Counted from the first letter of the stretch, positions 27,691-40,815 are shown. The stretch is DNA of 64,000 bases from Beijerinckiaceae bacterium (GCA_027533425.1 JAPZUD010000006.1:124001-188000); one strand, 5' to 3'. A program made the numbers and translations. Notes: a model not told the origin generated them from the sequence alone.

Positions 27691-28215
27691 TCAGAACTTG
27701 ATGTAGCCGAAGCCCTGCCGCTGGAGATGGACCAGTTCGGCGACGCCAGCCTGGACGAGATCCGTCTCGTTCACGCCATGCAACGTATCAAGCCCTACCC
27801 TGTAGGCTTCGAGCGTGTTGGCGCAGACGCGGAACCGCACACCGCGCTGGCGAAGGGAATCAACCGACCGGGCAAGATTGGGATTGCTGCTGGCCCGCCG
27901 GAGAATATCGATTCCATCACCCTGGAGGATCACCTGGATCTCGGCCGGATCCGGCTCGACCGCCTGGAGATGGTTGTTGAGCACAGCGATCAACCGGCGG
28001 GCCTCGCTCTCGCGATCGCGCCAGGAGCCCCGGGTCGAGACATGATAGACGACCTTCTGCACCCCGTAATCGACCATCGGCGCACGGGAAACCGGCACCG
28101 CGACAGCGTCCGGCGCGGAAGCGAGCACGGCCGGACCGAAGACGATGGCGGCCCCGGCCAGGGCTACGAGCATCAGCGACAACGCGGCGCCAGCCAGGAA
28201 GGCTCGAATCGGCAT
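27691..28215 (-). CDS. Exported or membrane-anchored DsrE-like protein
   Basis: A 174-residue protein with an N-terminal hydrophobic segment (residues 8-33, signal peptide or anchor) and a DsrE/DsrF-like fold: KVVYHVSTRG at the start of the domain, IQVILQGDGIDIL in the middle, and a conserved cysteine in FRVCANTL (Cys131), the position used for persulfide transfer in Dsr/Tus proteins. The C-terminus VAELVHLQRQGFGYIKF matches periplasmic DsrE-family proteins. The role is likely sulfur or redox related; not proven. Confidence 0.78.
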   Translation of the reverse strand: MPIRAFLAGAALSLMLVALAGAAIVFGPAVLASAPDAVAVPVSRAPMVDYGVQKVVYHVSTRGSWRDRESEARRLIAVLNNHLQAVEPDPAEIQVILQGDGIDILRRASSNPNLARSVDSLRQRGVRFRVCANTLEAYRVGLDTLHGVNETDLVQAGVAELVHLQRQGFGYIKF

Positions 28216-28392
28216 GGATCACCTCTTCCCCGCATGCAGCATTTCCTCCTTGTCACACACAGACAGAAGGAGCCAGCCAAAGGAAGAATTTACCTTAATC
28301 GAATGACGCTTGCGGCCGGCCCCGGGCTTCTGTAGTCAACCCCTGCCGCGCCGTGACGGCGCCACTGGGTTTCTGTCGGAAAGGGTTTGACC

Positions 28393-29502
28393 ATGGCCTC
28401 CTTCAACCTCCTGCTGCTGCCCGGTGACGGGATCGGGCCCGAAGTGATGGCCGAGGTGAAGAAGGTTGCGGATGCGCTCGGCAAGGCCGGCCTCGGCACG
28501 TTCGAAACCGAGACCGATCTCGTCGGCGGTGCAGCCTATGATGCCCATGGCAAGGCCGTCGCGGACAGCACCATGCAACTCGCCCTGTCGGCGGATGCCG
28601 TGCTGTTCGGCGCCGTTGGCGGGCCGAAATGGGCGAAGGTGCCCTACGAGCACCGCCCGGAAGCCGGCCTCCTGCGCCTGCGGAAGGACCTCGCCCTGTT
28701 CGCCAACCTGCGGCCGGCCGTCTGCTATCCGGCCCTGGCCGAGGCCTCGTCCCTCAAACGCGAGGTGATCGAGGGGCTCGACATCATGATCGTCCGGGAA
28801 TTGACGGGCGGCGTCTATTTCGGCGAGCCGAAGGAAGTGGTGACGCTGGAAAACGGCCAGAAGCGCGCCGTCGATACGCAGGTCTACACCACGCATGAAA
28901 TCGAACGCATCGCCCGTGTCGCCTTCGACCTCGCCAAGGTGCGCCGTGGCAAGGTCACCTCGACCGAGAAGCATAATGTCATGCGCTCCGGCGTGCTCTG
29001 GAAGGAAGTTGTGACGCGCATCGGCGCCGAGGAATATCCGGATATCGAGCTGGAACATCACCTTGCCGATGCCTGCGGAATGCAGCTCGTGCGCTGGCCC
29101 AAGCAATACGATGTCATCGTCTGCGACAACCTCTTCGGCGACATGCTCTCCGACGTTGCCGCCATGCTGACCGGCTCGCTGGGCATGCTCCCCTCCGCCT
29201 CGCTCGGCGCGCCGGATGCGGCTACCGGCAAGCGCAAGTCCCTGTACGAGCCGGTCCATGGCTCGGCGCCGGATATTGCTGGCCAGGGCCTTGCCAATCC
29301 GATCGCCATGATCGGCTCGTTCGGCATGGCCCTGCGCTATTCCCTCGACCTTGGCCAGGCGGCGGATCTCGTCGATGCCGCGATTGCGGATGTGCTGGCT
29401 TCGGGCCTCCGTACGCGCGACATCGCTGCAAAGGGCGCCAACGCGGTCGGCACGGTCGAGATGGGCGATGCCATCGTTGCCGCCCTCCGCAAGCGGCTCT
29501 GA
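28393..29502 (+). CDS. leuB: 3-isopropylmalate dehydrogenase
   Basis: Oxidises and decarboxylates 3-isopropylmalate in leucine synthesis. The 369 residues have [16 protein letters not shown] at the start, the substrate region [13 protein letters not shown], the metal-binding [15 protein letters not shown], and the NAD-binding [17 protein letters not shown]. Length is standard. I start at the ATG at 28393; GGAAAGGG lies upstream. A strong terminator follows. Isolated from leuC and leuD by other genes. Confidence 0.96.
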   Translation: MASFNLLLLPGDGIGPEVMAEVKKVADALGKAGLGTFETETDLVGGAAYDAHGKAVADSTMQLALSADAVLFGAVGGPKWAKVPYEHRPEAGLLRLRKDLALFANLRPAVCYPALAEASSLKREVIEGLDIMIVRELTGGVYFGEPKEVVTLENGQKRAVDTQVYTTHEIERIARVAFDLAKVRRGKVTSTEKHNVMRSGVLWKEVVTRIGAEEYPDIELEHHLADACGMQLVRWPKQYDVIVCDNLFGDMLSDVAAMLTGSLGMLPSASLGAPDAATGKRKSLYEPVHGSAPDIAGQGLANPIAMIGSFGMALRYSLDLGQAADLVDAAIADVLASGLRTRDIAAKGANAVGTVEMGDAIVAALRKRL

Positions 29503-29529
29503 TCTCGGCATTTGCACAGCCGGAACGAC

Positions 29530-29554
29530 AAAGGGCGCCGTAAGGCGCCCTTTT
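29530..29554 (+). terminator. Rho-independent terminator after leuB
   Basis: A 10-bp stem AAAGGGCGCC/GGCGCCCTTT with the 4-base loop GTAA, ending in four T's (29551-29554), 27 bases after the leuB stop. The A-run on the other arm lets it act on the minus-strand transcript too, for the convergent gene ending at 29582. Confidence 0.8.
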
Positions 29555-29581
29555 GCTGGAACCGGACGTTTGTGGCGCGGG

Positions 29582-29857
29582 TCAGCGCCAGAAAATCGGC
29601 GATTCGAACGGGATGCCACGGCCCGAGGAGAAACGGTCAGGCAGGAGCGAGGGCGAGCTGCCGCGCGCGCCGAACCGGGCGGCATCGGAACTGCCTTGCG
29701 TATCGTAGATGTAATTCTGCATCGACCCGACAGGAACCTGCCGGCCGGCATCAAGCCAGGAACGCGGCTTCACCTCGATGACGAGGCGGTTTGCGCTCTG
29801 CGCGAATGCGGAGCCGGCCAGAAAGACGGTAAAGGCGGCAAGGGCAACAACGCGCAT
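29582..29857 (-). CDS. Small exported protein, unknown function
   Basis: A 91-residue protein with a signal peptide (MRVVALAAFTVFLAGSAFAQ, cleavage after AFA at 19). The mature part reads LVIEVKPRSWLDAGRQVPVG and ends Ser/Arg-rich; no cysteines. AAGGAG is well placed before the ATG. A TTAA-N7-TTAG site (29901-29915) lies about 45 bases upstream. No family recognised. The convergent leuB terminator probably ends it. Confidence 0.72.
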   Translation of the reverse strand: MRVVALAAFTVFLAGSAFAQSANRLVIEVKPRSWLDAGRQVPVGSMQNYIYDTQGSSDAARFGARGSSPSLLPDRFSSGRGIPFESPIFWR

Positions 29858-29900
29858 GGAACTCTCCTTGTATGGCTGGATTAACCATGACAAGGAGTGC

Positions 29901-29915
29901 TTAACACCTCGTTAG
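29901..29915. promoter_or_regulatory. Candidate CtrA box (TTAA-N7-TTAG)
   Basis: TTAA (29901-29904), seven bases, TTAG (29912-29915), matching seven of eight positions of the alphaproteobacterial CtrA consensus TTAA-N7-TTAA. It is about 45 bases upstream of a small exported-protein gene on the minus strand. Such short motifs also occur by chance. Confidence 0.4.
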
Positions 29916-29948
29916 CGTAACGCAATTCTGAATCCCGCACGGGCCGCA

Positions 29949-31028
29949 TCAAGGCCGTCGCTGTGATGTTTTCAGCGCAGGCAGGGGCGCCTCGTGATCC
30001 AGCCAGGTCATCTTCCGGCCCGGCTGGCGCTGGCTCTGGCACCCTTTCCGCTGGCGTTCGGCCTGCGCAAAGAGGCGGCGGAGGGGTTGGTCCTGCCCCG
30101 CGCCGACCAGATCGATCCGGTCGATGAAACAGGCGAAGCTGACCCGGTCTGCCGGGCGCTCCTTCGTGCCGCAATACCAGCCGGCCAGAACCAGGCCAGA
30201 TGTGTCGTTCCGGCGGAAGGCGAGGCAAGCCATGCGGCTGCTCTCCGAGGCGAGGTGGGCCTCGGCGACCTCCATCGAGCCGAACTTGGTGATGACCTCC
30301 TGCGCTGCCTGCAGGCGCTCGATCGACACGCCGATTTCCGCGGCACGGCGCGCAAGGTCGGGGAAGAGCGGCCGGGTTGTGGGAAGTCCGTTTTCGTAGC
30401 GCTCGATGACGAGATGGATTGCGGGCCGCTGCAACGAATTCGGCCTCGGCTGGCTGTTGGTCCAGAGGAAGCTGTCCTGCCGGGTCTGCCGGTCTTTCGT
30501 CGCCACCCGATGGACAAGATCCGCCTGCTCGATTTCCGGCGCCTCGACATGATAGACGGCGAAGGGCTTGCGAACGGGCGTCCAGACATCCCGGGCCGGC
30601 GGCGCAAGCACCACCCGGAAAGGCTCGGGTGCAGGCTGGCCAGGCAGGACCTGTTGGGAAAGATCCGGTGCGGCCGGATCCTTCGCAGGCTCGCCCGCGG
30701 TGGTGGGTCCGGCCGGTGCCGGGCTCGATGCCACAGCCGGCGCGATCGCGCCCGGCTCCCGCTCGGGCAGGATCATCGCGGCCAGCCAGGCCGAGAAGAC
30801 AAGCGAGAGGACGATCGTGATTGTGGTGGCAGCCCGATGGTTCCGGGCGGCCCGGGAGAACATCAGCGAGAACCTGGCTGCCAGCGCAACGAGGTTCAGC
30901 CAGCAGGCCGAGGCAATGGCTGCGAGCCGGGAGGCGCGGCGACGTTGGCCCAGCGCCTGTTCGACGGTCATGCTGGGTACCGGCGGAAAATCGGCTGCCT
31001 CTGCAAGCAGCCTTGCCATGCCTCTCAT
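29949..31028 (-). CDS. Single-pass membrane protein with periplasmic C-terminal region, unknown
   Basis: A 359-residue protein. The N-terminal ~70 residues are basic and cytoplasmic, followed by one transmembrane helix (ATTITIVLSLVFSAWLAAMI, about residues 67-86), an Ala/Pro-rich linker, and about 230 residues of mixed sequence with scattered cysteines (RMACLAFRR, GWYCGTKE, SFACFIDR). AAGGGG precedes the ATG. I recognise no family. It is convergent with nothing and ends about 90 bases before the small exported-protein start, so the two could share a transcript. Confidence 0.65.
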   Translation of the reverse strand: MRGMARLLAEAADFPPVPSMTVEQALGQRRRASRLAAIASACWLNLVALAARFSLMFSRAARNHRAATTITIVLSLVFSAWLAAMILPEREPGAIAPAVASSPAPAGPTTAGEPAKDPAAPDLSQQVLPGQPAPEPFRVVLAPPARDVWTPVRKPFAVYHVEAPEIEQADLVHRVATKDRQTRQDSFLWTNSQPRPNSLQRPAIHLVIERYENGLPTTRPLFPDLARRAAEIGVSIERLQAAQEVITKFGSMEVAEAHLASESSRMACLAFRRNDTSGLVLAGWYCGTKERPADRVSFACFIDRIDLVGAGQDQPLRRLFAQAERQRKGCQSQRQPGRKMTWLDHEAPLPALKTSQRRP

Positions 31029-31171
31029 CTGTCAACGCCCCTTGCAGGCTTCGCCCGCTTCCCCGACCGGCTGCGAGGATGGCGCGAAAAGGCAAGCAGG
31101 GCCTTACCGGCCGCGGAGTACCTTCCGGGATGGTAAATGCGCCGTTCCCGGCCCTTCTGCCCAAGGTCGGA

Positions 31172-31200
31172 TTGACTTTCCGGCCCTTTGCGTGTTTCTG
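31172..31200 (+). promoter_or_regulatory. Candidate promoter of the asd leader
   Basis: TTGACT (31172-31177), 17-base spacer, TTTCTG (31195-31200). The -35 is good and the -10 is weak. A start near 31207 would place the leader-peptide SD (31223-31229) about 16 bases into the RNA. Confidence 0.4.
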
Positions 31201-31236
31201 CTGGCGCATCGGCATTCCAGCCGGGGAAAGCGTTCG

Positions 31237-31305
31237 ATGTCGGCCCTGATGACGAAAAAACCGACGACGACAACCACGACCGCCAAAGGCGGCTTCGTGC
31301 GCTGA
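31237..31305 (+). CDS. Threonine-rich leader peptide of asd (candidate attenuator peptide)
   Basis: A 22-codon open frame, ATG at 31237 and TGA at 31303-31305, preceded by GGGGAAAG at good spacing. The core is MTKKPTTTTTTAKGG with six consecutive Thr codons (acg acg aca acc acg acc) and a seventh just before. The next gene, asd, makes aspartate semialdehyde, the precursor of threonine. A short peptide loaded with codons for the end product, followed by competing hairpins, is the hallmark of ribosome-mediated attenuation, as in the enterobacterial thr operon. I know of no described case for asd in this group. Confidence 0.6.
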   Translation: MSALMTKKPTTTTTTAKGGFVR

Positions 31306-31319
31306 CGCTTGTCCTCGCT

Positions 31320-31384
31320 CTCGGGCCCTCCCCCGGCGGGGGATAGGGCGAGACCCGGCCACCGGGTCCACCACCCCGGGGGAG
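31320..31384 (+). promoter_or_regulatory. Competing RNA hairpins between Thr leader peptide and asd
   Basis: Hairpin A is GCCCTCCCCC (31325-31334) with GGGGG and AGGGC (31338-31349), a 10-bp stem with a 2-base bulge, extended by CTC/GAG at 31320-31322 and 31350-31352. Hairpin B is GACCCGG/CCGGGTC (31352-31368). CTCCCCCGG (31328-31336) can instead pair perfectly with CCGGGGGAG (31376-31384), which excludes A. Such mutually exclusive folds are expected of an attenuator. There is no U-tract, so control could be at translation or by Rho. Confidence 0.5.
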
Positions 31385-31410
31385 ATCTCGATCAGAACAG
31401 GAAGTCCATC

Positions 31411-32445
31411 ATGGGTTACAAGGTCGCAATCGCGGGTGCCACCGGCAATGTGGGCCGGGAAATGCTCAATATTCTGGCGGAACGCGCCTTTCCGGTCTCG
31501 GAAGTCGTCGCGCTCGCCTCCAGCCGGTCAATCGGCAAGGAGGTCTCCTTCGGCGACAGGACGCTGAAGGTCCAGTCGCTCGAGCATTACGATTTCTCCG
31601 ACACGGATATCTGCCTGATGTCCGCCGGCGGCGAAACCTCGAAGGCCTGGTCGCCGAGGATCGGCGCGCAGGGCTGCGTCGTCATCGATAACTCCTCGGC
31701 CTGGCGCTACGATTCGGATGTCCCGCTGATCGTGCCGGAAGTGAATGCCGAGGCTGTCCGCGGCTTCACCAAGAAGAACATCATCGCCAATCCCAACTGC
31801 TCCACCGCCCAGCTCGTTGTTGCGCTGAAGCCGCTGCATGACCGTTTCGGCATCAAGCGGGTGGTCGTCTCGACCTACCAGTCGGTGTCCGGCGCCGGCA
31901 AGGACGGCATGGACGAACTCTTTGACCAGACCCGCGCCATCTTCTCGGCCGGCGAGCCGAAGACCAAGAAGTTCACCAAGCGGATCGCCTTCAACGTCAT
32001 CCCCCATATCGACGTCTTCATGGAGGATGGCTTCACGAAGGAAGAATGGAAGATGACGGCCGAGACCAAGAAGATTCTCGACCCGAAGATCAAGCTCACC
32101 GCCACCTGCGTGCGCGTGCCGGTCTTCGTCGGGCATTCCGAGGCGGTGAACATCGAATGCGAGAAGCCGGTCACGGCCGAGGAAGCGCGCAACATCCTGC
32201 GCGCCGCGCCGGGCGTGCTGGTGATCGACAAGCGCGAACCGGGCGGCTACATCACGCCGCATGAGGCGGCGGGCGAGGACGCGACCTACATCTCCCGCAT
32301 CCGTGAGGACATCACGGTCGAGAACGGCCTCGCTTTCTGGTGCGTCTCTGACAATCTCCGCAAGGGCGCCGCGCTGAACGCGATCCAGATCGCGGAATGC
32401 CTGATCAACCGCAAGCTGATCCAGCCCCGCAGCAAGGCGGCCTGA
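31411..32445 (+). CDS. asd: Aspartate-semialdehyde dehydrogenase
   Basis: Reduces aspartyl phosphate to aspartate semialdehyde, the branch point to Lys/DAP, Met, Thr and Ile. The 344 residues carry GATGNVGREML for NADP binding, the catalytic Cys130 in NPNCSTAQL, and GYITPHEAAGEDATYISRIR. AGGAAG precedes the ATG at 31411. A Thr-rich leader peptide and hairpins lie just upstream, and a strong terminator follows, so asd is probably a monocistronic unit with its own control. Confidence 0.96.
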   Translation: MGYKVAIAGATGNVGREMLNILAERAFPVSEVVALASSRSIGKEVSFGDRTLKVQSLEHYDFSDTDICLMSAGGETSKAWSPRIGAQGCVVIDNSSAWRYDSDVPLIVPEVNAEAVRGFTKKNIIANPNCSTAQLVVALKPLHDRFGIKRVVVSTYQSVSGAGKDGMDELFDQTRAIFSAGEPKTKKFTKRIAFNVIPHIDVFMEDGFTKEEWKMTAETKKILDPKIKLTATCVRVPVFVGHSEAVNIECEKPVTAEEARNILRAAPGVLVIDKREPGGYITPHEAAGEDATYISRIREDITVENGLAFWCVSDNLRKGAALNAIQIAECLINRKLIQPRSKAA

Positions 32446-32470
32446 AGCCGGAACCTTTGACTGACCAGGA

Positions 32471-32500
32471 CGGCCCGCCCTCGCGCGGGCCGTTTTTTTT
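32471..32500 (+). terminator. Rho-independent terminator after asd
   Basis: An 8-bp GC stem CGGCCCGC/GCGGGCCG with a 6-base loop, followed by eight T's (32493-32500), 25 bases after the asd stop. It is the most canonical terminator in the window besides the sRNA's. Confidence 0.92.
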
Positions 32501-32709
32501 ATGGCGCCGCCAGCGCAAACGGCGGTTATGCGGCACAACCACCAATCGATTTTCGGGGGTTAATCACACCATTTTTCGCGATATTGCCCGGAATTCAGGC
32601 GTTTTCTCTGGCGAAACAGGAGGTGATGGCTAAGGATCCCGCTCCGCGCCCGCTGCTTCAGAGCAAGAACAGCGCAGCCGGGCATGTCGCTGAAGAGAGG
32701 AGAGCCACC

Positions 32710-32958
32710 ATGGCCACGCAAGCCGAATTTATCGATGCCTTCGCCAAGTCCGCAGGCCTGACCAAGGCCGAGGCGGATCGCATCGCCCGCGCCTATGCGG
32801 AAGTGGCGGTCGCGCAGGCAAAGACCGGTTTCGCGGTCCTGCCGGATCTGGGCCGCTTCAAGGCCGTGACCAAGCCGGCCCGCAAGGCCCGCAACCCGCG
32901 CACCGGCGCGATGGTCGATGTTCCGGCCAAGACCACGCTCGTCCTGAAAGTCGGCTGA
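32710..32958 (+). CDS. Short HU-family DNA-binding protein
   Basis: An 82-residue HU-like protein. The N-terminal helices ([20 protein letters not shown]) and the DNA-contacting arm with [10 protein letters not shown] (HU consensus R-x-x-R-N-P-x-T-G) are present, but it ends at [12 protein letters not shown], lacking the last helix (GKxLKxAV) of a normal 90-residue HU. GAGGAGA lies six bases before the ATG. An in-frame ATG at 32626 overlaps a near-perfect anti-SD match (AGGAGGTGAT) but is too close to it to be a normal start; it would add 28 residues. It probably binds DNA as a dimer in the nucleoid. Confidence 0.85.
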   Translation: MATQAEFIDAFAKSAGLTKAEADRIARAYAEVAVAQAKTGFAVLPDLGRFKAVTKPARKARNPRTGAMVDVPAKTTLVLKVG

Positions 32959-32965
32959 TCAGAGC

Positions 32966-32994
32966 GGCGGAACCTGGCATTGCCGGGTTCCGCC
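32966..32994. terminator. Hairpin between convergent HU-like gene and gltD
   Basis: A 9-bp stem GGCGGAACC/GGTTCCGCC (32966-32974, 32986-32994) with an inner GGC/GCC. No T-tract. Its position just after the HU-like stop and just before the gltD stop suggests a shared terminator. Confidence 0.55.
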
Positions 32995-33007
32995 CTGTTC
33001 TCGCCGC

Positions 33008-34429
33008 TCAGCGCGGCAGTACGGACGAGCCCATCAGGAACTCGTCGATGGCCCGCGCCGCCTGCCGCCCTTCGCGGATCGCCCAGACCACGAGGCTCTG
33101 GCCACGGCGCATATCCCCCGCGACGAACAGCTTGTCCTGCGATGTCAGGTAATTCTCGTCATTCGCAACGACATTGCCCCGCTTGTCGAGCGCGGCGCCC
33201 GACTGCGCGACGAGGCCTTCCTTGACCGGGCCGGCAAAGCCGATGGCGAGAAAGACAAGATCCGCCTTGATGATGAATTCGGTCCCGGCAATCGGCCGGC
33301 GCTTCTCGTCGACGCGGGCGCATTGCACCCCGGTCACGCGGCCATTCTTGCCAACCACGCCGAGCGTTGCCGCCTGGAATTCCCGGTCCGCCCCCTCCGC
33401 CTGGCTGGACGAGGTGCGGAACTTGGTCGGCCAATAGGGCCAGATCACCAGCTTGTCTTCCAGTTCCGGCGGGCGCGGGCGGATATCGAGCTGCGTCACC
33501 GACAACGCTCCCTGGCGGAAGGCCGTGCCGACGCAATCCGAGGCCGTATCGCCGCCGCCGATCACCACGACATTCTTGCCGCCTGCGAGAACCGGCCGCT
33601 CGGCTTCCGGCTCGCCCCCGACCCGGCGGTTCGACTGGACGAGATAGGGCATCGCGAAATGGACGCCCTCGAGTTCCTGCCCCGGCAGTTCAGGATCACG
33701 CGGGGCCTCGGCACCGCCAGCCATCAGGACAGCATCGAAATCCCGCTTCAGGTCGTCGATGGACTTGGTGACGCCGATATTGACACCGTAATGGAATGTC
33801 ACGCCCTCCGCCGTCATCTGCGCGACGCGGCGGTCAATATGGTGCTTTTCCATCTTGAAATCAGGAATGCCGTAGCGGAGCAGGCCGCCGGCCCGTGGCT
33901 CGCGCTCGAACACATGGACCTCGTGGCCCACGCGGGCCAGCTGCTGCGCGGCGGCGAGGCCCGCCGGACCTGACCCGATGACGGCGACGCGCTTCCCGGT
34001 CAGCTTTTCCGGCGCTTCGGGGCGGATCCAACCATTCTTCCAGCCGGCATCGGCAATCGCCTGTTCGATCGTCTTGATCGTCACCGGCGAATTCTCGAGG
34101 TTCAGCGTGCAGGCTTCCTCGCAGGGCGCCGGGCAGATGCGGCCGGTAAATTCCGGAAAGTTGTTGGTCGAATGCAGGTTGTCCAGCGCAAGCTGCCAGT
34201 CATCCTGGTAGACGAGGTCGTTCCAGTCCGGGATCTGGTTGTGGATCGGGCAGCCGGTCGGTCCATGGCAATACGGAATACCGCAATCCATGCACCGCGA
34301 CGCCTGCTCGCGGACGTCCTTCTCGTCCATCGGCAGGACGAATTCGCGGAAATGGCGGATGCGGTCGGAAGCCGGCTGATACTTCGACTCCCGCCGGTCG
34401 ATTTCAAGAAACCCAGTGACCTTGCCCAT
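33008..34429 (-). CDS. gltD: Glutamate synthase (NADPH) small subunit
   Basis: The 473-residue FAD/Fe-S subunit that passes electrons from NADPH to GltB. The N-terminal cluster cysteines are in [11 protein letters not shown] and [11 protein letters not shown]. The FAD motif is [17 protein letters not shown] and the NADPH motif is [11 protein letters not shown]. The C-terminus has the [15 protein letters not shown] signature. It is downstream of gltB with a 128-base gap, the common gltBD order. Confidence 0.96.
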   Translation of the reverse strand: MGKVTGFLEIDRRESKYQPASDRIRHFREFVLPMDEKDVREQASRCMDCGIPYCHGPTGCPIHNQIPDWNDLVYQDDWQLALDNLHSTNNFPEFTGRICPAPCEEACTLNLENSPVTIKTIEQAIADAGWKNGWIRPEAPEKLTGKRVAVIGSGPAGLAAAQQLARVGHEVHVFEREPRAGGLLRYGIPDFKMEKHHIDRRVAQMTAEGVTFHYGVNIGVTKSIDDLKRDFDAVLMAGGAEAPRDPELPGQELEGVHFAMPYLVQSNRRVGGEPEAERPVLAGGKNVVVIGGGDTASDCVGTAFRQGALSVTQLDIRPRPPELEDKLVIWPYWPTKFRTSSSQAEGADREFQAATLGVVGKNGRVTGVQCARVDEKRRPIAGTEFIIKADLVFLAIGFAGPVKEGLVAQSGAALDKRGNVVANDENYLTSQDKLFVAGDMRRGQSLVVWAIREGRQAARAIDEFLMGSSVLPR

Positions 34430-34557
34430 ATGTCTTCCCTGCCTTTCGGCAGACCTCTGTTCCGGCAGCCTGAAAGCCCCGCTTCCGGCGCCTCGATACC
34501 CTGTTTTCGTGTGGATCGCGAGCGGCGCTCCTCAAGCGCCGCCCGACCGGATCGTCC

Positions 34558-39309
<4,752 letters not shown>

Positions 39310-39747
39310 GGTCTCGCTCCTGGCTCAAGGCCCAAAGAAACTTGCAGTTCTGTTTTCGCCGCCATGTCTGGCCGGCGCCCTCGTTGGCTCTCAGACACGT
39401 CGAGCCCGATTTCCGACGGCAGGCCGGGGGAGACCAGCCGGCCACCGGAAACCGGGCTCGGAGAGTAGGTCAGCAACACTGTCCTATCCGAGCCGCACAT
39501 AACCAGAAACCAATCGGCCTTACAAGCACTCTTTAGAAGAATTTTATCCCTTTTATTGCGGAAACTGCCCAAAAATGCGCAACAAAATTACTTTTGCCCC
39601 CTCTGAGAAACAATATTGCGTCGAAAACGGGCCGGACAAGGGGCTGCGGCCTTCTGGCCCGGAAGGCCACCGCCGGGCAGCGATGCTTGCACCGCCGGAG
39701 GATTTGCGCCTTGATGGTGGCAACCCCTCCAGCCATTCCGGAATCCC
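39310..39747. other. Intergenic region with gltB leader and ltaE upstream region
   Basis: 438 bases without a supported gene. The gltB side (39310-39530) is GC-rich and holds two large hairpins described separately. From about 39530 to 39610 the DNA turns AT-rich, probably the divergent promoter zone. A minus-strand frame ending in ATGA over the gltB start is Pro/Ser-rich without family features, and I do not call it. Confidence 0.4.
39363..39459 (-). promoter_or_regulatory. Structured leader RNA of gltB, two large hairpins
   Basis: Read on the minus strand, hairpin 1 pairs GAGCCCGGTTTCCG (39459-39446) with CGGAAATCGGGCTC (39415-39402): 14 bp with one G-U. It encloses an inner GGCCGG/CCGGCC stem. 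Hairpin 2 pairs GTGTCTG (39398-39392) with CAGACAT (39369-39363), 7 bp with one G-U. Both G-U pairs would be A-C mismatches on the plus strand, so the fold favours the gltB transcript. No known riboswitch class recognised. Confidence 0.5.
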
Positions 39748-40815
39748 ATGAACTTCGTCAGTGACAATATCGTTGGCGCCAGCGCCAAGGTCCTCGCCGC
39801 CATCGTCGCCGCCAACGAGGGGGCCGCCGGCTCCTACGGCGCCGATCCCTGGACCGCGCGCGTGGATGCGCAACTGGATGCCTTTTTCGGCCGCAAGGTA
39901 ACAGCCTACCTCGTCACGACCGGAACAGCGGCGAATGCGCTGGCCGCCTCGGCCATCTGCCCGCCCTGGGGCTGCCTGCTGACCCATCGCGAGAGCCACG
40001 TGATCGATGATGAATGCGGCGCGCCGGAATTCTTCATGGGTGGCGCCAAGCTCGCCGGCCTGCCCGGGATCGGCGGCAAGCTCACGCCTTCCATCATCGA
40101 GGCACATCTGGCGGCGGAACCCGGCGGCACCCGCCGTCCGCCGATCAAGGCGCTGTCCATCGCCCAGGGCACGGAATTCGGGCTGATCTACACGCCGGAG
40201 GAGGTAAGCGCCCTTACGGCCTGCGCCCGCGCCAACGGCATGCGCACCCATATGGACGGCGCCCGCTTCTCGAACGCACTGGTAGCGCTCGGCTGCACGC
40301 CGGCGGAAATGACCTGGCAGGCCGGGATTGATGTGCTCTCGCTCGGCGGCACCAAGAATGGATGTCTGATGGCGGAGGCCGTGGTGTTTTTCGACGAAGC
40401 GCTGGCTGAGGAATTCCGCTTCCGCCGCAAGCGCGCGGGGCAGACCCTGTCGAAGCAGCGGCTGATCTCGGCTCAGTTCGAGGCCTTCTTCGATGGCGAT
40501 CATTGGCGCGACCTCGCAACCCATGCCAATGCGATGGCCAGGCGGCTGGCCGATGGCCTCTCCGCCATTCCCGGCATCCGCTTCGGTTGGGAGCCACAGA
40601 TCAACGAGGTCTTTCCGATCGTCAGCGAGTCCCTCTGGAACCATTTGACGGCAGCCGGCCTGAAATGTGTCGATTGGTCAGACCTGTCCCTGCCACCGGA
40701 ATCGGCCTTGCGCGAGGGCGAGGCGGTTCTGAGGCTGGTCACCTCCTTTGCCACGCGTCCGGAAGATGTCGACGCCCTGATCATCCAGGCGCGGGGTTTC
40801 CGCGCCGCGGCGTGA
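39748..40815 (+). CDS. ltaE: Low-specificity threonine aldolase family PLP enzyme
   Basis: A 355-residue fold-type-I PLP enzyme of the beta-eliminating lyase/threonine aldolase family. The PLP lysine is Lys203 in LSLGGTKNG and the PLP-ring Asp is Asp170 in HMDGARF. YGADPWTARVD near the N-terminus matches the threonine aldolase start. It would split threonine or allo-threonine to glycine and acetaldehyde. Divergent from gltB. It could use other beta-hydroxy amino acids such as phenylserine. Confidence 0.88.
   Translation: MNFVSDNIVGASAKVLAAIVAANEGAAGSYGADPWTARVDAQLDAFFGRKVTAYLVTTGTAANALAASAICPPWGCLLTHRESHVIDDECGAPEFFMGGAKLAGLPGIGGKLTPSIIEAHLAAEPGGTRRPPIKALSIAQGTEFGLIYTPEEVSALTACARANGMRTHMDGARFSNALVALGCTPAEMTWQAGIDVLSLGGTKNGCLMAEAVVFFDEALAEEFRFRRKRAGQTLSKQRLISAQFEAFFDGDHWRDLATHANAMARRLADGLSAIPGIRFGWEPQINEVFPIVSESLWNHLTAAGLKCVDWSDLSLPPESALREGEAVLRLVTSFATRPEDVDALIIQARGFRAAA

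Noticed and set aside
28303-28335. Ten-residue ORF MTLAAGPGLL upstream of leuB as a leucine leader peptide.
   Set aside because: Only three Leu codons, the nearest SD-like AAGGAAG is about 16 bases away, and no convincing terminator/antiterminator pair follows.
31025-31286. Short minus-strand frames opposite the asd leader, including one beginning with a run of Val.
   Set aside because: They are complements of the Thr-codon run and lack an SD; the plus-strand leader explains the sequence better.
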